Below, one piece after another: positions 8,566-18,074 of a stretch of 64,000 nucleotides of DNA (position 1 is its first letter; each line of letters starts with the position of its first letter). Made by a program: the position numbers and the translations under genes. Under the pieces are notes generated by a model, which saw only the letters and a list, made by a program, of their open reading frames with translations, was not told the origin of the DNA and did not search any database. The DNA lies in assembly GCF_013204845.1 (NCBI RefSeq), contig NZ_JABMKY010000015.1, positions 124,001 to 188,000 of the forward strand. The letters run 5' to 3'. This DNA comes from Paenibacillus qinlingensis (GTDB lineage Bacteria > Bacillota > Bacilli > Paenibacillales > NBRC-103111).

Positions 8566-10077
8566 TTATTGGATAATAAAATCCTTCGTCAAAGTAAAGA
8601 CGCTCTCGATGCCTTTTAGCACCAAGTGCGGAACCACACCAAGCGCCACGCTGATTAGCGCACATAACCAAACGGTTATGCCTAACGGCACGGACACTTT
8701 GATTGCTGCTGGCTCGTAATCGCTGCGCATGAACATTTGACGCACGATGCTGAAATAGTAGTAGAACGAAACAACGCTGGTTGCGATCATTAACGCACCA
8801 AGCCAGTATTGCTGTGTTTGCATCGTTCCTAAGATGATGTAGAGCTTACCGAAGAATCCACCTGATAACGGAATACCAGCTAAGGAAAGAATGATCAATA
8901 CCATCGCCACTGCTGTTAAAGGTGCACGGTAATAGAGACCCGCGAAGCCTTTTGCTTCGGTATGACCTTCCGCTTGCTCGATAATCATCAATACGGCGAA
9001 AGCACCGATGTTCATGAACATATACGCGATTAAATAAAAAATGAATTCCGAGAAATTGGCATAATGCGTGGCCGAAAAGTACGTTCCAATCGGAACGAGC
9101 AGATAACCAGCATTGGCAATTCCCGAATAGGCGAGGAGCCGTTTCATATTCGTTTGCTTCAGCGCAATGAAATTCCCCACGACCATTGCAATAGCCGCCA
9201 TAACGGATATCGCTAGGAACACATCGGATTGCAGCTTACTCTCTCCGAAGTCGCTAAATCCGAACAAGACATAAAAGACTCGGAACAAGATGGCGAAGCC
9301 GGCCGCTTTGGACACGACAGCCAAGAATGCCGTAACCGGTGTTGGCGCGCCTTCATACACATCCGGCGCCCAGCTGTGAAATGGTGCGGCGGCAATTTTA
9401 AAACCGAATCCTGCCAGCAGCAAGAAGAAAGCAACGTAGAGCAGCGGCTCGTACGAGGTTACCAACGTTGGGAGGGCTGCGCCAATCTCTTGCAGATTTG
9501 CGGAACCGACCATCCCATACAAGAAGGACATGCCATACAGGATAATCGCGGATGAAATACCGCCCATCACCAAGTATTTGAATGCTCCTTCATTGGATTT
9601 CTTGTCTTTCTTCTTCATAGCCACCATGAGGTAAGAAGTAATACTCAGCAATTCCAACCCGACATAGAGTGTAATCAAATCACCCGAGGATGACATGATC
9701 ATGGCCCCTAACGCTGCAGGCAAGTAGAAGTAGTAATACTCCCCGACATGCGGAATGCTATCCTCTTTCACGAAGCCTAAGCTCATGAAGACAATGAGTC
9801 CCGTTCCGACAAGGGTACACAATTTAAGTAAGTTCGAAAAATCGTCGACGCGATAGCTTTGATTCAAGAGTTGAATCGCTTCGTCCGGATTCAGCTGCAG
9901 GACAACGAACACGGCAGAAATCGCGATGCCGACCAGGGTCAACCATCCGATAATCGAACGACTGAAACGGTTCGGCAGAACCAAATCCAAGAGAGATAGG
10001 ATGATCGCAGTAGCAACCAGCGCAAGCTCAGGGAGCAGATACAATAAATCACTGGCATGGAGTCTAATCTGTTCCAC
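8566..10077 (-). CDS. nuoN: NuoN, complex I proton-pumping subunit
   Basis: A 503-residue Mrp-antiporter-like membrane subunit of NADH-quinone oxidoreductase, with about 14 hydrophobic helices. The proton-channel region APFHSWAPDVYEGAPTPVTAFL is typical of NuoN. It is the last gene of the operon. The start is GTG at 10077, with GGAGG eight bases upstream, four bases after the nuoM stop at 10082. The terminator follows at once. Confidence 0.96.
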   Translation of the reverse strand: MEQIRLHASDLLYLLPELALVATAIILSLLDLVLPNRFSRSIIGWLTLVGIAISAVFVVLQLNPDEAIQLLNQSYRVDDFSNLLKLCTLVGTGLIVFMSLGFVKEDSIPHVGEYYYFYLPAALGAMIMSSSGDLITLYVGLELLSITSYLMVAMKKKDKKSNEGAFKYLVMGGISSAIILYGMSFLYGMVGSANLQEIGAALPTLVTSYEPLLYVAFFLLLAGFGFKIAAAPFHSWAPDVYEGAPTPVTAFLAVVSKAAGFAILFRVFYVLFGFSDFGESKLQSDVFLAISVMAAIAMVVGNFIALKQTNMKRLLAYSGIANAGYLLVPIGTYFSATHYANFSEFIFYLIAYMFMNIGAFAVLMIIEQAEGHTEAKGFAGLYYRAPLTAVAMVLIILSLAGIPLSGGFFGKLYIILGTMQTQQYWLGALMIATSVVSFYYYFSIVRQMFMRSDYEPAAIKVSVPLGITVWLCALISVALGVVPHLVLKGIESVFTLTKDFIIQ

Positions 10078-10081
10078 TGGA

Positions 10082-11704
10082 CTAACCTCCTATCTTCCCG
10101 GCTACGCTATGGATCAGTTGATCCAAGCTGCCAATGGTTTGTTGAAGCGGCGTACTCAGCACGCTTGGGTACACGCCCAGCAAGAGAATGAACGCGACCA
10201 AGGTAATCATCGGCACAGCCTCGATGAGACGCGCGTCGCGCATCCCTTGCTGCAGTAAGCTCGGCTGCTGAGGGCCGAACGTGATGTTCAGTACCCCGCG
10301 CAGCACGTAAACCGCTGCGAAAATAATACCCAGTGTACCGACAATCGCGTACACACGGTGGGTTTCAAAGAGTCCGACGAACGCGAGGAACTCACTGATG
10401 AAGCCGGATAAGCCTGGCAATCCGAGCGAGGCCATGCCCCCGATCAGCAGAATACCGCTGATGAAGGGAATATTGCGAGCGAGACCGCCCAAGCGATCGA
10501 GCTGCGTGGTTTCGGTTCTCTCGTAGATGCTGCCGACGAGCAAGAACATCAGGGCTGAGATCAGACCGTGTGAGATCAACTGGAACACGGCGCCTTGCAG
10601 ACCTGCAATGTTGAAAGCAGCAAGTCCCAACAGGACGATGCCCATGTGGCTGATACTCGAGTAGGCGAGTACGAGTTTGAAGTCCTTTTGGACCATCGCA
10701 AGCAGCGCGCCGTACACGATGTTAATGACTCCGAGGAGCGCGAGCACCCACGCCCATTGCTGGGCTTCCGCCGGGAAGAACAGAATGCCGAAACGGATGA
10801 GGCCGTAGGCTCCCATTTTGAGCAAAATCCCGGAGTGAATCATAACGACAGCAGGCGGAGCCTCTGTATGTACTTTCAGCATCCACGTATGGAACGGAAA
10901 GATCGGTAGCTTGATCCCGAAAGCGACCAACAGCATGATGAACACAGTCCATTTCATCCCTTGACTCATAAAGAACGGCGTACCGCTCTGATTCACATAA
11001 GCCTCAGGGGCTTGTAACAGATTGTGTGCAATCGTATGAATGTCGCCGCTATAGTAAATGATAGCCTCAGTCTGCGATGGATCTTGGTTAAATCCTGCAG
11101 TCGTAACCAGAATAAGAAAGGCAATCAGCATAATCGCTGAGCCAAGACCGTTATACAGCAAGAAGCGGTTTGCCGCTTGCTCACGGTTCATATACCCCCA
11201 AATTCCGATCAAGAAGAACATCGGCACGAGTGTAATTTCGAAGAACAGGAAGAATAAGAAGAGATCCTGTGCCATGAATACACCGAACATACCCGTCTCT
11301 AGCAGAAGGAACAAAATGAAATACGTTTTCCAACGTTTCTTGATGTACACAGACGCTAAAGCGGCCATCGACGAAATCAGTGCCGTAAGGAAGACGAGCG
11401 GCAATGAAATGCCATCGACCGCTAACGAATATTTAAACTCGAAGAAGAATTGTGTGATTTGCTGAATACCCTCGTGGTTTAAAGGGACTTTAATCCAGTC
11501 GAGCTGTTCTTTGTACTGTAGTGGATCCCCTTGATAGTTATAGTCCACATACAACCATGCCGCTAAAATCAGCGGAATCAGTGTCGTGACGATACCTACG
11601 GTTTTGATTAGGCGCCCACGATCTCCCCGAAGGAAGAGCAGGACGAGTACACCAAGCAAAGGTGAGAAGGCAATCATACTAAGAATGGGTAAATTAGCCG
11701 GCAT
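10082..11704 (-). CDS. nuoM: NuoM, complex I proton-pumping subunit
   Basis: A 540-residue antiporter-like subunit. It has the hallmark FPFHTWMLKVHTEAPPAVVM segment, with the conserved lysine and glutamate of the proton path, and about 14 membrane helices. The start was placed at the ATG at 11704, not 11731, because AAGGAGG lies seven bases before it. It then overlaps the end of nuoL by 11 bases, suggesting translational coupling. Confidence 0.96.
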   Translation of the reverse strand: MPANLPILSMIAFSPLLGVLVLLFLRGDRGRLIKTVGIVTTLIPLILAAWLYVDYNYQGDPLQYKEQLDWIKVPLNHEGIQQITQFFFEFKYSLAVDGISLPLVFLTALISSMAALASVYIKKRWKTYFILFLLLETGMFGVFMAQDLFLFFLFFEITLVPMFFLIGIWGYMNREQAANRFLLYNGLGSAIMLIAFLILVTTAGFNQDPSQTEAIIYYSGDIHTIAHNLLQAPEAYVNQSGTPFFMSQGMKWTVFIMLLVAFGIKLPIFPFHTWMLKVHTEAPPAVVMIHSGILLKMGAYGLIRFGILFFPAEAQQWAWVLALLGVINIVYGALLAMVQKDFKLVLAYSSISHMGIVLLGLAAFNIAGLQGAVFQLISHGLISALMFLLVGSIYERTETTQLDRLGGLARNIPFISGILLIGGMASLGLPGLSGFISEFLAFVGLFETHRVYAIVGTLGIIFAAVYVLRGVLNITFGPQQPSLLQQGMRDARLIEAVPMITLVAFILLLGVYPSVLSTPLQQTIGSLDQLIHSVAGKIGG

Positions 11705-13622
11705 GTATGAACCTCCTTCCTGCAATGGCAAGTGCCAGAATCAGCATCCCAAGCAGCATAATGATGCCGTAGGACTGCAGTTGACCATTTTGGAGTCGGG
11801 AGCCTAAGCGTCCAAGACTAACCACCGTGAAAGCAACTAAGCGAACAATCCCATCAATGATGTAAATATCAATCAATTCCAGGATATAACCTAGACCGCG
11901 AAGCGGTTTGACTACTATAACATCATAGATTTCATCGATGAAATATTTGCGGTTAAGCAACGTGTATAACCAAGGCATTTTACCCGAAACAATGTCCCGA
12001 GGGATCGTGCGTTTGAGGTAAATTAGATAACCCAGTCCAATTCCTAATAAGCCAGCTAACGTGGACAAAATAATAACCGTCCAATTGGCCGTCTCTTCAT
12101 GCTCTTGCCCTGTCAACCAGTGACCCAGCCATTCATTGAATGGCGTATTCACGAAGCCTGCCACGACAGCCAGCACAGCCAGTACGATAAGCGGTGTCGT
12201 CATCGAAGCTGGAGATTCGTGCGGCTCATGCTCATGCGCATGGTCATGTCCATGGTCATCATGATCCTCCGGAGCATGAGCTTTCGCTCTAGACGTGCCC
12301 ATAAACACAAGGAAGAACAAGCGTGACATATAGAAAGCGGTGAAGAACGCCGCAATCACACCGACCCAGAATAGCAGCTGATTATGCTCGTACGCTTCTG
12401 TAAGAATCATATCCTTCGACCAGAAGCCTGCGAATGGGAAGATTCCTGCTAATGCCAGCGTTCCGATCGCGAAGGTCCAAGTGGTGATTTTCATTTTGCG
12501 GGATAAACCGCCCATTTCGTTGATGTTCTGCGTATGGACCGCGTGAATCACACTACCTGCGCCCAAGAAGAGCAGCGCCTTGAAGAAGGCATGTGTAAAC
12601 AAGTGGAACATTCCTGATGTAAATGAAACGCCAATCCCCAGCGCCATCATCATATAACCGAGTTGACTCACAGTCGAATAAGCGAGAATCCGTTTAATAT
12701 CGTTCTGGGCAATACCGATTGTTGCCGCAAAAATGGCGGTAAACCCACCCACATAAGCAACGACCATTAACGCATCTGGCGAGGCGTGGAAAATGTCAAA
12801 CGTCCGTGCCACAAGGTACACCCCAGCAGCAACCATCGTTGCAGCATGGATTAGCGCCGAGATCGGCGTTGGCCCTTCCATGGCATCAGGTAACCATGTG
12901 TGCAGCGGGAATTGACCGGATTTACCCATCGCTCCTATGAAAATCAGAACAGCGATCCACGTAACGATCGTAGGGTCGATTTTGCCTGTGGTGAAGGCGT
13001 TATGTATCGATGTGAAATCTAACGCGTGCCCTGGCATGTAGAGATACAACAACAGGATCGCGATAAACAAGCCCACGTCCCCGATACGGGTGACGATGAA
13101 TGCCTTTTTAGCGGCAGCCTTCGCCTCTGGCTTGAAGTACCAGAATCCAACGAGCAAGAAGGAACATACCCCTACTAGCTCCCAGAAGATGTACAGCTCC
13201 AGCATATTTTCGGAAATAACAAGGCCTAGCATGGAGAAAGAGAACAGCGCAATATAACCGAAAAACACGTGAATACGCTCGTCGCCTTTCATGTAGCCTT
13301 TGGAATAAATGTTCACTAGCAGCGAAACCAGCGTGACGATTACGAGCATCAGGGAGTTTAGATTGGTGACCTCAAACCCCATTTTCAGCGTAAAATCGCC
13401 GACCTGCAGCCAGTTCATTTTATCCCACGTGAAATCCTCAACATTGCCGCCAATCCGCTCCACAAATATGAGCAACGCCACAATAAACGAAAGCAGCATC
13501 GCAAAAATGCTAATGTAAATCCCCAAATCTTTTAGTTGACGCCCCATTGCCGTAAGCGCTAGAAAAGCAAGCAACGGAAACAATGGAATGAGCCAGGCGT
13601 ACTGTGAATAGTCCGATACCAT
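11694..13622 (-). CDS. nuoL: NuoL, complex I proton-pumping subunit
   Basis: A 642-residue antiporter-like subunit, the most distal pump module. The core contains GKSGQFPLHTWLPDAMEGPT. A histidine-rich cytoplasmic loop (HAPEDHDDHGHDHAHEHEPH, about residues 445-465) is a local oddity that may bind metal. The C-terminal extension (about 560-642) corresponds to the amphipathic helix that braces the membrane arm. The ATG at 13622 follows nuoK closely. Confidence 0.95.
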   Translation of the reverse strand: MVSDYSQYAWLIPLFPLLAFLALTAMGRQLKDLGIYISIFAMLLSFIVALLIFVERIGGNVEDFTWDKMNWLQVGDFTLKMGFEVTNLNSLMLVIVTLVSLLVNIYSKGYMKGDERIHVFFGYIALFSFSMLGLVISENMLELYIFWELVGVCSFLLVGFWYFKPEAKAAAKKAFIVTRIGDVGLFIAILLLYLYMPGHALDFTSIHNAFTTGKIDPTIVTWIAVLIFIGAMGKSGQFPLHTWLPDAMEGPTPISALIHAATMVAAGVYLVARTFDIFHASPDALMVVAYVGGFTAIFAATIGIAQNDIKRILAYSTVSQLGYMMMALGIGVSFTSGMFHLFTHAFFKALLFLGAGSVIHAVHTQNINEMGGLSRKMKITTWTFAIGTLALAGIFPFAGFWSKDMILTEAYEHNQLLFWVGVIAAFFTAFYMSRLFFLVFMGTSRAKAHAPEDHDDHGHDHAHEHEPHESPASMTTPLIVLAVLAVVAGFVNTPFNEWLGHWLTGQEHEETANWTVIILSTLAGLLGIGLGYLIYLKRTIPRDIVSGKMPWLYTLLNRKYFIDEIYDVIVVKPLRGLGYILELIDIYIIDGIVRLVAFTVVSLGRLGSRLQNGQLQSYGIIMLLGMLILALAIAGRRFIHAG

Positions 13623-13637
13623 AGCCTTGTTAGCCTC

Positions 13638-13949
13638 CTAGCGCTTCATAGAATCCAAATCTGTCACTTCAACGGTGCCTTTATTTCGGTAAATCGTGAT
13701 CAATATCGCAATCCCCACAGCCGCCTCTGCAGCTGCAATCGTAATGTTAAAGAGGGAGAAGATATGTCCCGTCAATGCTGGGTGATCTCCTAGTTTCGAG
13801 AAGGCAATCAAATTCAAGTTCACCGCATTGAGCATAAGCTCGATGGAGAGCAAGACAATAACCCCGTTTTTCTTCGTTAATGCACCGTACAGTCCAATGC
13901 AGAATAGGATCGCCGCTAATGTAAGATAAGGAGTAATTAAGTTACCCAA
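13638..13949 (-). CDS. nuoK: NuoK, complex I membrane subunit
   Basis: A 103-residue subunit with three membrane helices. The two conserved glutamates of the E-channel are visible: one in LLSIELMLNAVNLNL and one in AAAEAAVGIAI. The start is TTG at 13949 with GAGG seven bases before it; the nuoJ stop is two bases upstream. Confidence 0.95.
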   Translation of the reverse strand: MGNLITPYLTLAAILFCIGLYGALTKKNGVIVLLSIELMLNAVNLNLIAFSKLGDHPALTGHIFSLFNITIAAAEAAVGIAILITIYRNKGTVEVTDLDSMKR

Positions 13950-13951
13950 CG

Positions 13952-14482
13952 CTAATCCTCCTCTCTCTTGGCAACTACGATGGCACCGATGAACGCTACC
14001 GTCAGCAGCACGGACATGATTTCGAAGGGAATGACATGCACGTTATACAGCAGCTTCCCGATTTCGAGCGTATTATCCTTGCCAGCATCCAATGTCCCCG
14101 AAGAGACGAAGGTCGATTTCTGAATCGCATAGAACAACACGCCGAACAATCCCACAGCGCCAAGAATGGCCAAGCCTTCATGCCATGGACGCTTAAGTCC
14201 CTCGTCTTCACCCTGTCTATGCTTCGTCATCATAATCCCGAAAATCATCAGAATGGAGATAGCACCGGCATAAATCAAGACCTGCACGAAAGCGACAAAC
14301 TCTGCTTCAAGAATGACATACAAACCTGCCAAGCTGATAAACGTAAGGGCCACTGCAACAACCATGTGCACGACTTTCGTAAAAGAGATCATGAAGATCG
14401 CCCCGCCGATCGCGAGCAACGCGAAAATGAAGAACGCCCAACTCGTACCGCTGGATAAAAAATCGCCGAGTCCACTAAACAT
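13952..14482 (-). CDS. nuoJ: NuoJ, complex I membrane subunit
   Basis: A 176-residue subunit with five predicted membrane helices. It includes the region LIYAGAISILMIFGIMMT, which carries the conserved tyrosine and pi-bulge of transmembrane helix 3. The ATG at 14482 overlaps the 3' end of nuoI by eight bases, so translation is probably coupled. Confidence 0.95.
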   Translation of the reverse strand: MFSGLGDFLSSGTSWAFFIFALLAIGGAIFMISFTKVVHMVVAVALTFISLAGLYVILEAEFVAFVQVLIYAGAISILMIFGIMMTKHRQGEDEGLKRPWHEGLAILGAVGLFGVLFYAIQKSTFVSSGTLDAGKDNTLEIGKLLYNVHVIPFEIMSVLLTVAFIGAIVVAKREED

Positions 14483-14927
14483 CTTTCTTCGCGCCCCCTT
14501 TAGGCATCGCAGAATTGTTCTCTTGACGAATGTTTTGGGTGTTGTTGCTCAGCCACTCCATATTTTTGAATAAATCATCCCGACTGTAACTGCTAAGCTC
14601 AAAATTGTTTGTCATCACGATCGCTTCTGTCGGACACACCTCTGTGCACAGGTCGCACAGGATACAAATTTCGAAGTTGATGTCATACGTATCAATGACC
14701 TTCCCCTTTTTCTCAGGGTCTGGGTTCGCTTTTCCAGTTAACGTAATACACTCCGTCGGGCACACACGCGCACATTGATTGCACACAATGCATTTCTCGG
14801 GATCAAAATATTGAATACCACGAAAGCGATCCGGCATTTTAATCGGAACTTCTGGGTATGCGTACGTTACTTTCTTCTCAGTCAAATGCTTGAACGTGAA
14901 GCCTAAACCTTTCATAATGCCCTTCAT
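14475..14927 (-). CDS. nuoI: NuoI, complex I 2x[4Fe-4S] ferredoxin subunit
   Basis: A 150-residue electron-transfer subunit in the quinone-side arm, carrying clusters N6a and N6b. Both CxxCxxCxxxCP motifs are intact: CIVCNQCARVCP and CILCDLCTEVCP. The start was placed at the ATG at 14927, with AAGGAG just before it, rather than the TTG at 14945. The 136-base gap before it, the only sizeable one in the operon, holds a repeat pair. Confidence 0.95.
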   Translation of the reverse strand: MKGIMKGLGFTFKHLTEKKVTYAYPEVPIKMPDRFRGIQYFDPEKCIVCNQCARVCPTECITLTGKANPDPEKKGKVIDTYDINFEICILCDLCTEVCPTEAIVMTNNFELSSYSRDDLFKNMEWLSNNTQNIRQENNSAMPKGGAKKDV

Positions 14928-14954
14928 ATGTTTCAACTCCTTCAAGTTTTCCGG

Positions 14955-15023
14955 AGGAAAACTAACTTCGTACGCATAAACTTAACGGCTGCGAAAGAAA
15001 AACTAACATCGTAGGCGTGGTTT
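14955..15023. repeat. Paired ~41-nt intercistronic repeat (nuoH-nuoI gap)
   Basis: Two related units, AGGAAAACTAACTTCGTACG from 14955 and AGAAAAACTAACATCGTAGG from 14996, repeat with a period of about 41 bases. The same core (GGAAAACTxxCTTCGTAAGC) occurs twice with the same period at 28008-28080. Confidence 0.6.
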
Positions 15024-15063
15024 TAGAGTTTTCTATCATAGATCATATCCAGCGATACTTAGC

Positions 15064-16068
15064 TTAAAAGATGGTCATGATAATCGCCGTCACCAGCATG
15101 TTGACCAGCGCCAGTGGAAGCAGCACTTTCCAGCCGAACCCCATCAATTGATCAATTCGAACACGTGGTAGTGTCGCCCGCAACCAGAAGAGGAAGAACA
15201 CGACCGATGAGAATTTCAACAGGAACCAAATAACGCCTGGTATGAAACCAAGGAATCCGAATGGCGCATGCCATCCACCAAGGAAAATCAGACTCACCAG
15301 TGAAGCAATGACGAAGACGTACACATACTCGGATAGCATGAAGAAAGCGAAGCGGAAACCGCTGTATTCCACATGGTAGCCCGCGACGAGCTCAGATTCT
15401 GCTTCTGGTAAGTCAAACGGCGTACGATTAAGCTCGGACACACCCGCAATCACAAAAATAATGAAACCTAGGATTTGAGGAATGAAGTTCCAGTGCCAGA
15501 AGCCGCCTGTTTGATGATCGACAATGGTATGCAGATTGAGGCTGCCTGTCATCATAATTACACCAACAACTGAAATAACTAACGGAACTTCATAACTAAT
15601 CATTTGAGCTGCGGAACGCATGCCGCCGAGTAACGCATATTTATTGTTGGATGCCCAACCGCCAAGTATAATTCCAAAGGTTGAAATCCCTGTTAATGCT
15701 ACGTAATAGAGCAATCCCACATTCAAATTCGCACCAAACATACGATCTGAGAAAGGAATCGTCGCAATTATCGTAAAAGACGGGAAAAAGGTAATGATCG
15801 GTGCGAGAATGAAAAGCTCACGCTCAGCCTTCTTAGGAATCGTATCTTCCTTAATGAGAAGCTTAAATACATCGGCGACGCTCTGCAACAGTCCTAAAGG
15901 TCCTGTCCGGTTTGGTCCGATCCGCAATTGCATCCATCCAATAACCTTACGCTCGAAGTAGATCGCGTAGGTAACAAACCCCAACACGAGCATGAGCATC
16001 ACGATGCCCCAGAATAGGAATACGAAGAAGTTCGTCCATGTCAGACTCTCCTCCAATAAATTGACCAT
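15064..16068 (-). CDS. nuoH: NuoH, complex I quinone-site membrane subunit
   Basis: A 334-residue subunit with eight or more membrane helices that joins the peripheral and membrane arms. Family motifs are visible: RKVIGWMQLRIGPNRTGPLG near the N-terminus, ELNRTPFDLPEAESELVAGY (the quinone-cavity loop with its acidic cluster) and WLRATLPRVRIDQLM. The ATG at 16068 overlaps the nuoD stop by one base, and the ribosome site GGAGGTG lies inside nuoD. Confidence 0.96.
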   Translation of the reverse strand: MVNLLEESLTWTNFFVFLFWGIVMLMLVLGFVTYAIYFERKVIGWMQLRIGPNRTGPLGLLQSVADVFKLLIKEDTIPKKAERELFILAPIITFFPSFTIIATIPFSDRMFGANLNVGLLYYVALTGISTFGIILGGWASNNKYALLGGMRSAAQMISYEVPLVISVVGVIMMTGSLNLHTIVDHQTGGFWHWNFIPQILGFIIFVIAGVSELNRTPFDLPEAESELVAGYHVEYSGFRFAFFMLSEYVYVFVIASLVSLIFLGGWHAPFGFLGFIPGVIWFLLKFSSVVFFLFWLRATLPRVRIDQLMGFGWKVLLPLALVNMLVTAIIMTIF

Positions 16069-17168
16069 TAGGCATCCACCTCCCCAACGACAATATCGAT
16101 GCCGCCCAGAATCGTAATGAGATTGGTCATCGACTCCCCAACCAAAATCTTGGGCAATATTTGCAGATTGACGAAGGACGGTCTGCGGAATTTCAAACGG
16201 TAAGGCTCTTGTTTACCTCTGGAAATAATATGGCAGCCAATTTCCCCACGCGGAGACTCAATTGCTGCATAAATTTCGCCTTCTGGCGGGCGAATGACTC
16301 TCGGCACTTTGCCCATCGTTTCCCCACCCTCAGGGAACACGTCTAAAGCTTGCTCCAGAATGCGGAGGGATTGTTTTATTTCTTCCATTCGGATTAAATA
16401 GCGGTCATAGCAATCCCCGCTACTACGCACAGGCACATCGAACTGGAAGCGGCTGTATAGGCTGTACGGCTGCGTTTTGCGAATATCCCAGTCAACACCT
16501 GTACAACGCAGGTTCGCCCCGCTAAGGCCATACGCAATGGCTGTCTCAGCGTCATATTTGCCCACACCCTTGATCCGTGAGAGGAAAATCTCATTTCCAG
16601 TGACAAGTGTGTGATATTCTTCTAATTTGCCGTACATATACGGCACGAATTTGCGTACCTTCTCGATCCAACCGTCTGGTGCGTCCCATTTCACGCCGCC
16701 TACACGCATGTAGTTGTACGTTAAACGCGCGCCACACAATTCGTTGAATAGGTCGATAATGATTTCGCGGTCACGGAACGCATACAAGAACGGGCTCATC
16801 GCCCCGATATCCAGCAAGTATGTTCCCCACCACACCATGTGAGAGGCGATTCGTTGCAGCTCCATCACGATTAAGCGGAGGAATTCTGCGCGTTCTGGCA
16901 CTTCTAATTGCATCATTCTCTCTACGGCGTTAACTAACGCGTAGTTGGTCGTCATCGCCGATACGTAATCCATTCGGTCTGTGTAGGGGATGATTTGGGT
17001 ATAGCTGAGGTTCTCAGCCAATTTCTCTGTTCCTCTATGTAAGTAGCCCATAACGGGTATAGCTTCTCGAATGATTTCACCATCCAGCTTTACAATCACG
17101 CGGAAAACGCCGTGTGTACTGGGATGCTGAGGACCAACATTTAACAGGAGTTCTTCTGTCCGTAACAC
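16068..17168 (-). CDS. nuoD: NuoD, complex I 49-kDa subunit
   Basis: A 366-residue subunit that forms the quinone-binding cavity with NuoB. It is related to the large subunit of [NiFe] hydrogenases but lacks their metal-binding cysteines. Motifs include LNVGPQHPSTHGVFR, YLHRGTEKLAE, YTDRMDYV and GEIGCHIISRG. The start is GTG at 17168, six bases after GGAGGTG and three bases after the nuoC stop. Confidence 0.96.
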   Translation of the reverse strand: MLRTEELLLNVGPQHPSTHGVFRVIVKLDGEIIREAIPVMGYLHRGTEKLAENLSYTQIIPYTDRMDYVSAMTTNYALVNAVERMMQLEVPERAEFLRLIVMELQRIASHMVWWGTYLLDIGAMSPFLYAFRDREIIIDLFNELCGARLTYNYMRVGGVKWDAPDGWIEKVRKFVPYMYGKLEEYHTLVTGNEIFLSRIKGVGKYDAETAIAYGLSGANLRCTGVDWDIRKTQPYSLYSRFQFDVPVRSSGDCYDRYLIRMEEIKQSLRILEQALDVFPEGGETMGKVPRVIRPPEGEIYAAIESPRGEIGCHIISRGKQEPYRLKFRRPSFVNLQILPKILVGESMTNLITILGGIDIVVGEVDA

Positions 17169-17171
17169 GTG

Positions 17172-18074
17172 CTACACCTCCGGGTCGAGCGGTTCGTAGT
17201 CTTTGCGCAGTGGATGACCCACCCAATCATCAGGCATCATGATCCGTACTAAGTTCGGGTGGCCAGGGAAATCGATGCCGAACAGGTCAAAGGCTTCACG
17301 CTCATTCCAGTTGGCCGTCGGCCAGACATCAGCTACCGAAGGTATGCTGGCTTGTTCGCGGTCTGTCTTCACCTTCACACAATACTCATGCTTGTGTGTG
17401 AGGGAAAGCAGATGATACGCCACCTCGAGGTGCGTTTCTTGGTCTACACCGGAGAGATTGCGCAAGTAATCGCAGCGCAGCTCGGCGTGATCTCTCAGCG
17501 TCAGCGCAGCCTGCGGCCAGCGCGAGCTGTGAATGACAACGTAAGGACGATGCGCGTCCCTTTCGTTGATGAAAGCTTCGACGACGGCGTCTTCGCCTGC
17601 CTCGGCCTTTAAGATCGCAACCAGCCGGTCCAGCAGCGGCTGGTTCGGTGAAGGCTCCTTCGGCGCGGCTGGATCCGCCGATTCGGGCTTCGCTCCGCGT
17701 GCTGCGGCTCGCGCGGCACGAGCTTCTGCGGCGGCCTGGGCTTTGGCCGCCTTCTCTTCGTCAGAGCCAGCGTCTGCGGACGCTGGCGTTGCTGTGGTGG
17801 CGGGCGCAGATTCGCCCGCCTCTGCGGCTGCGCGCGCTGCGAGGCGCGCGGCTCTTGCTGCGGCGCGCTCTGCCGCCGCATCCGTTGTTGCTGGCGTACT
17901 TGCGCCAGCAACAACGGATGCGGCTTTGCTCTCAGAGCCTCCATCAGGATTGGCTTGCACAGCTTCCTTTTTACTCTCAACCGGTGGGCTCTCCGCTTTG
18001 CCTTCCTCTTTCCCGTCCTCACTAACAGGAGGAGTTGGAACCGTGGTCTCTTCCGGCTTATTCTCCTCGCTCAT
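17172..18074 (-). CDS. nuoC: NuoC, complex I 30-kDa subunit with Ala-rich N-terminal extension
   Basis: A 300-residue protein. Residues about 150-300 are the normal NuoC domain, ending with the signature NEREAFDLFGIDFPGHPNL and HPLRKDYEP. Residues 1-150 are an unusual low-complexity extension rich in Ala, Glu, Lys, Pro and Arg, probably disordered. The DNA encoding it is visibly GC-richer than its surroundings and contains three perfect inverted repeats. The ATG at 18074 overlaps the nuoB stop (ATGA), which argues that the extension is really translated. Confidence 0.93.
   Translation of the reverse strand: MSEENKPEETTVPTPPVSEDGKEEGKAESPPVESKKEAVQANPDGGSESKAASVVAGASTPATTDAAAERAAARAARLAARAAAEAGESAPATTATPASADAGSDEEKAAKAQAAAEARAARAAARGAKPESADPAAPKEPSPNQPLLDRLVAILKAEAGEDAVVEAFINERDAHRPYVVIHSSRWPQAALTLRDHAELRCDYLRNLSGVDQETHLEVAYHLLSLTHKHEYCVKVKTDREQASIPSVADVWPTANWNEREAFDLFGIDFPGHPNLVRIMMPDDWVGHPLRKDYEPLDPEV
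17766..17921. repeat. Three perfect inverted repeats inside nuoC
   Basis: Perfect stems occur at 17766-17774/17779-17787 (9 bp, 4-base loop), 17799-17806/17813-17820 (8 bp, 6-base loop) and 17878-17896/17903-17921 (19 bp, 6-base loop). All lie in the Ala-rich coding segment. Confidence 0.9.
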
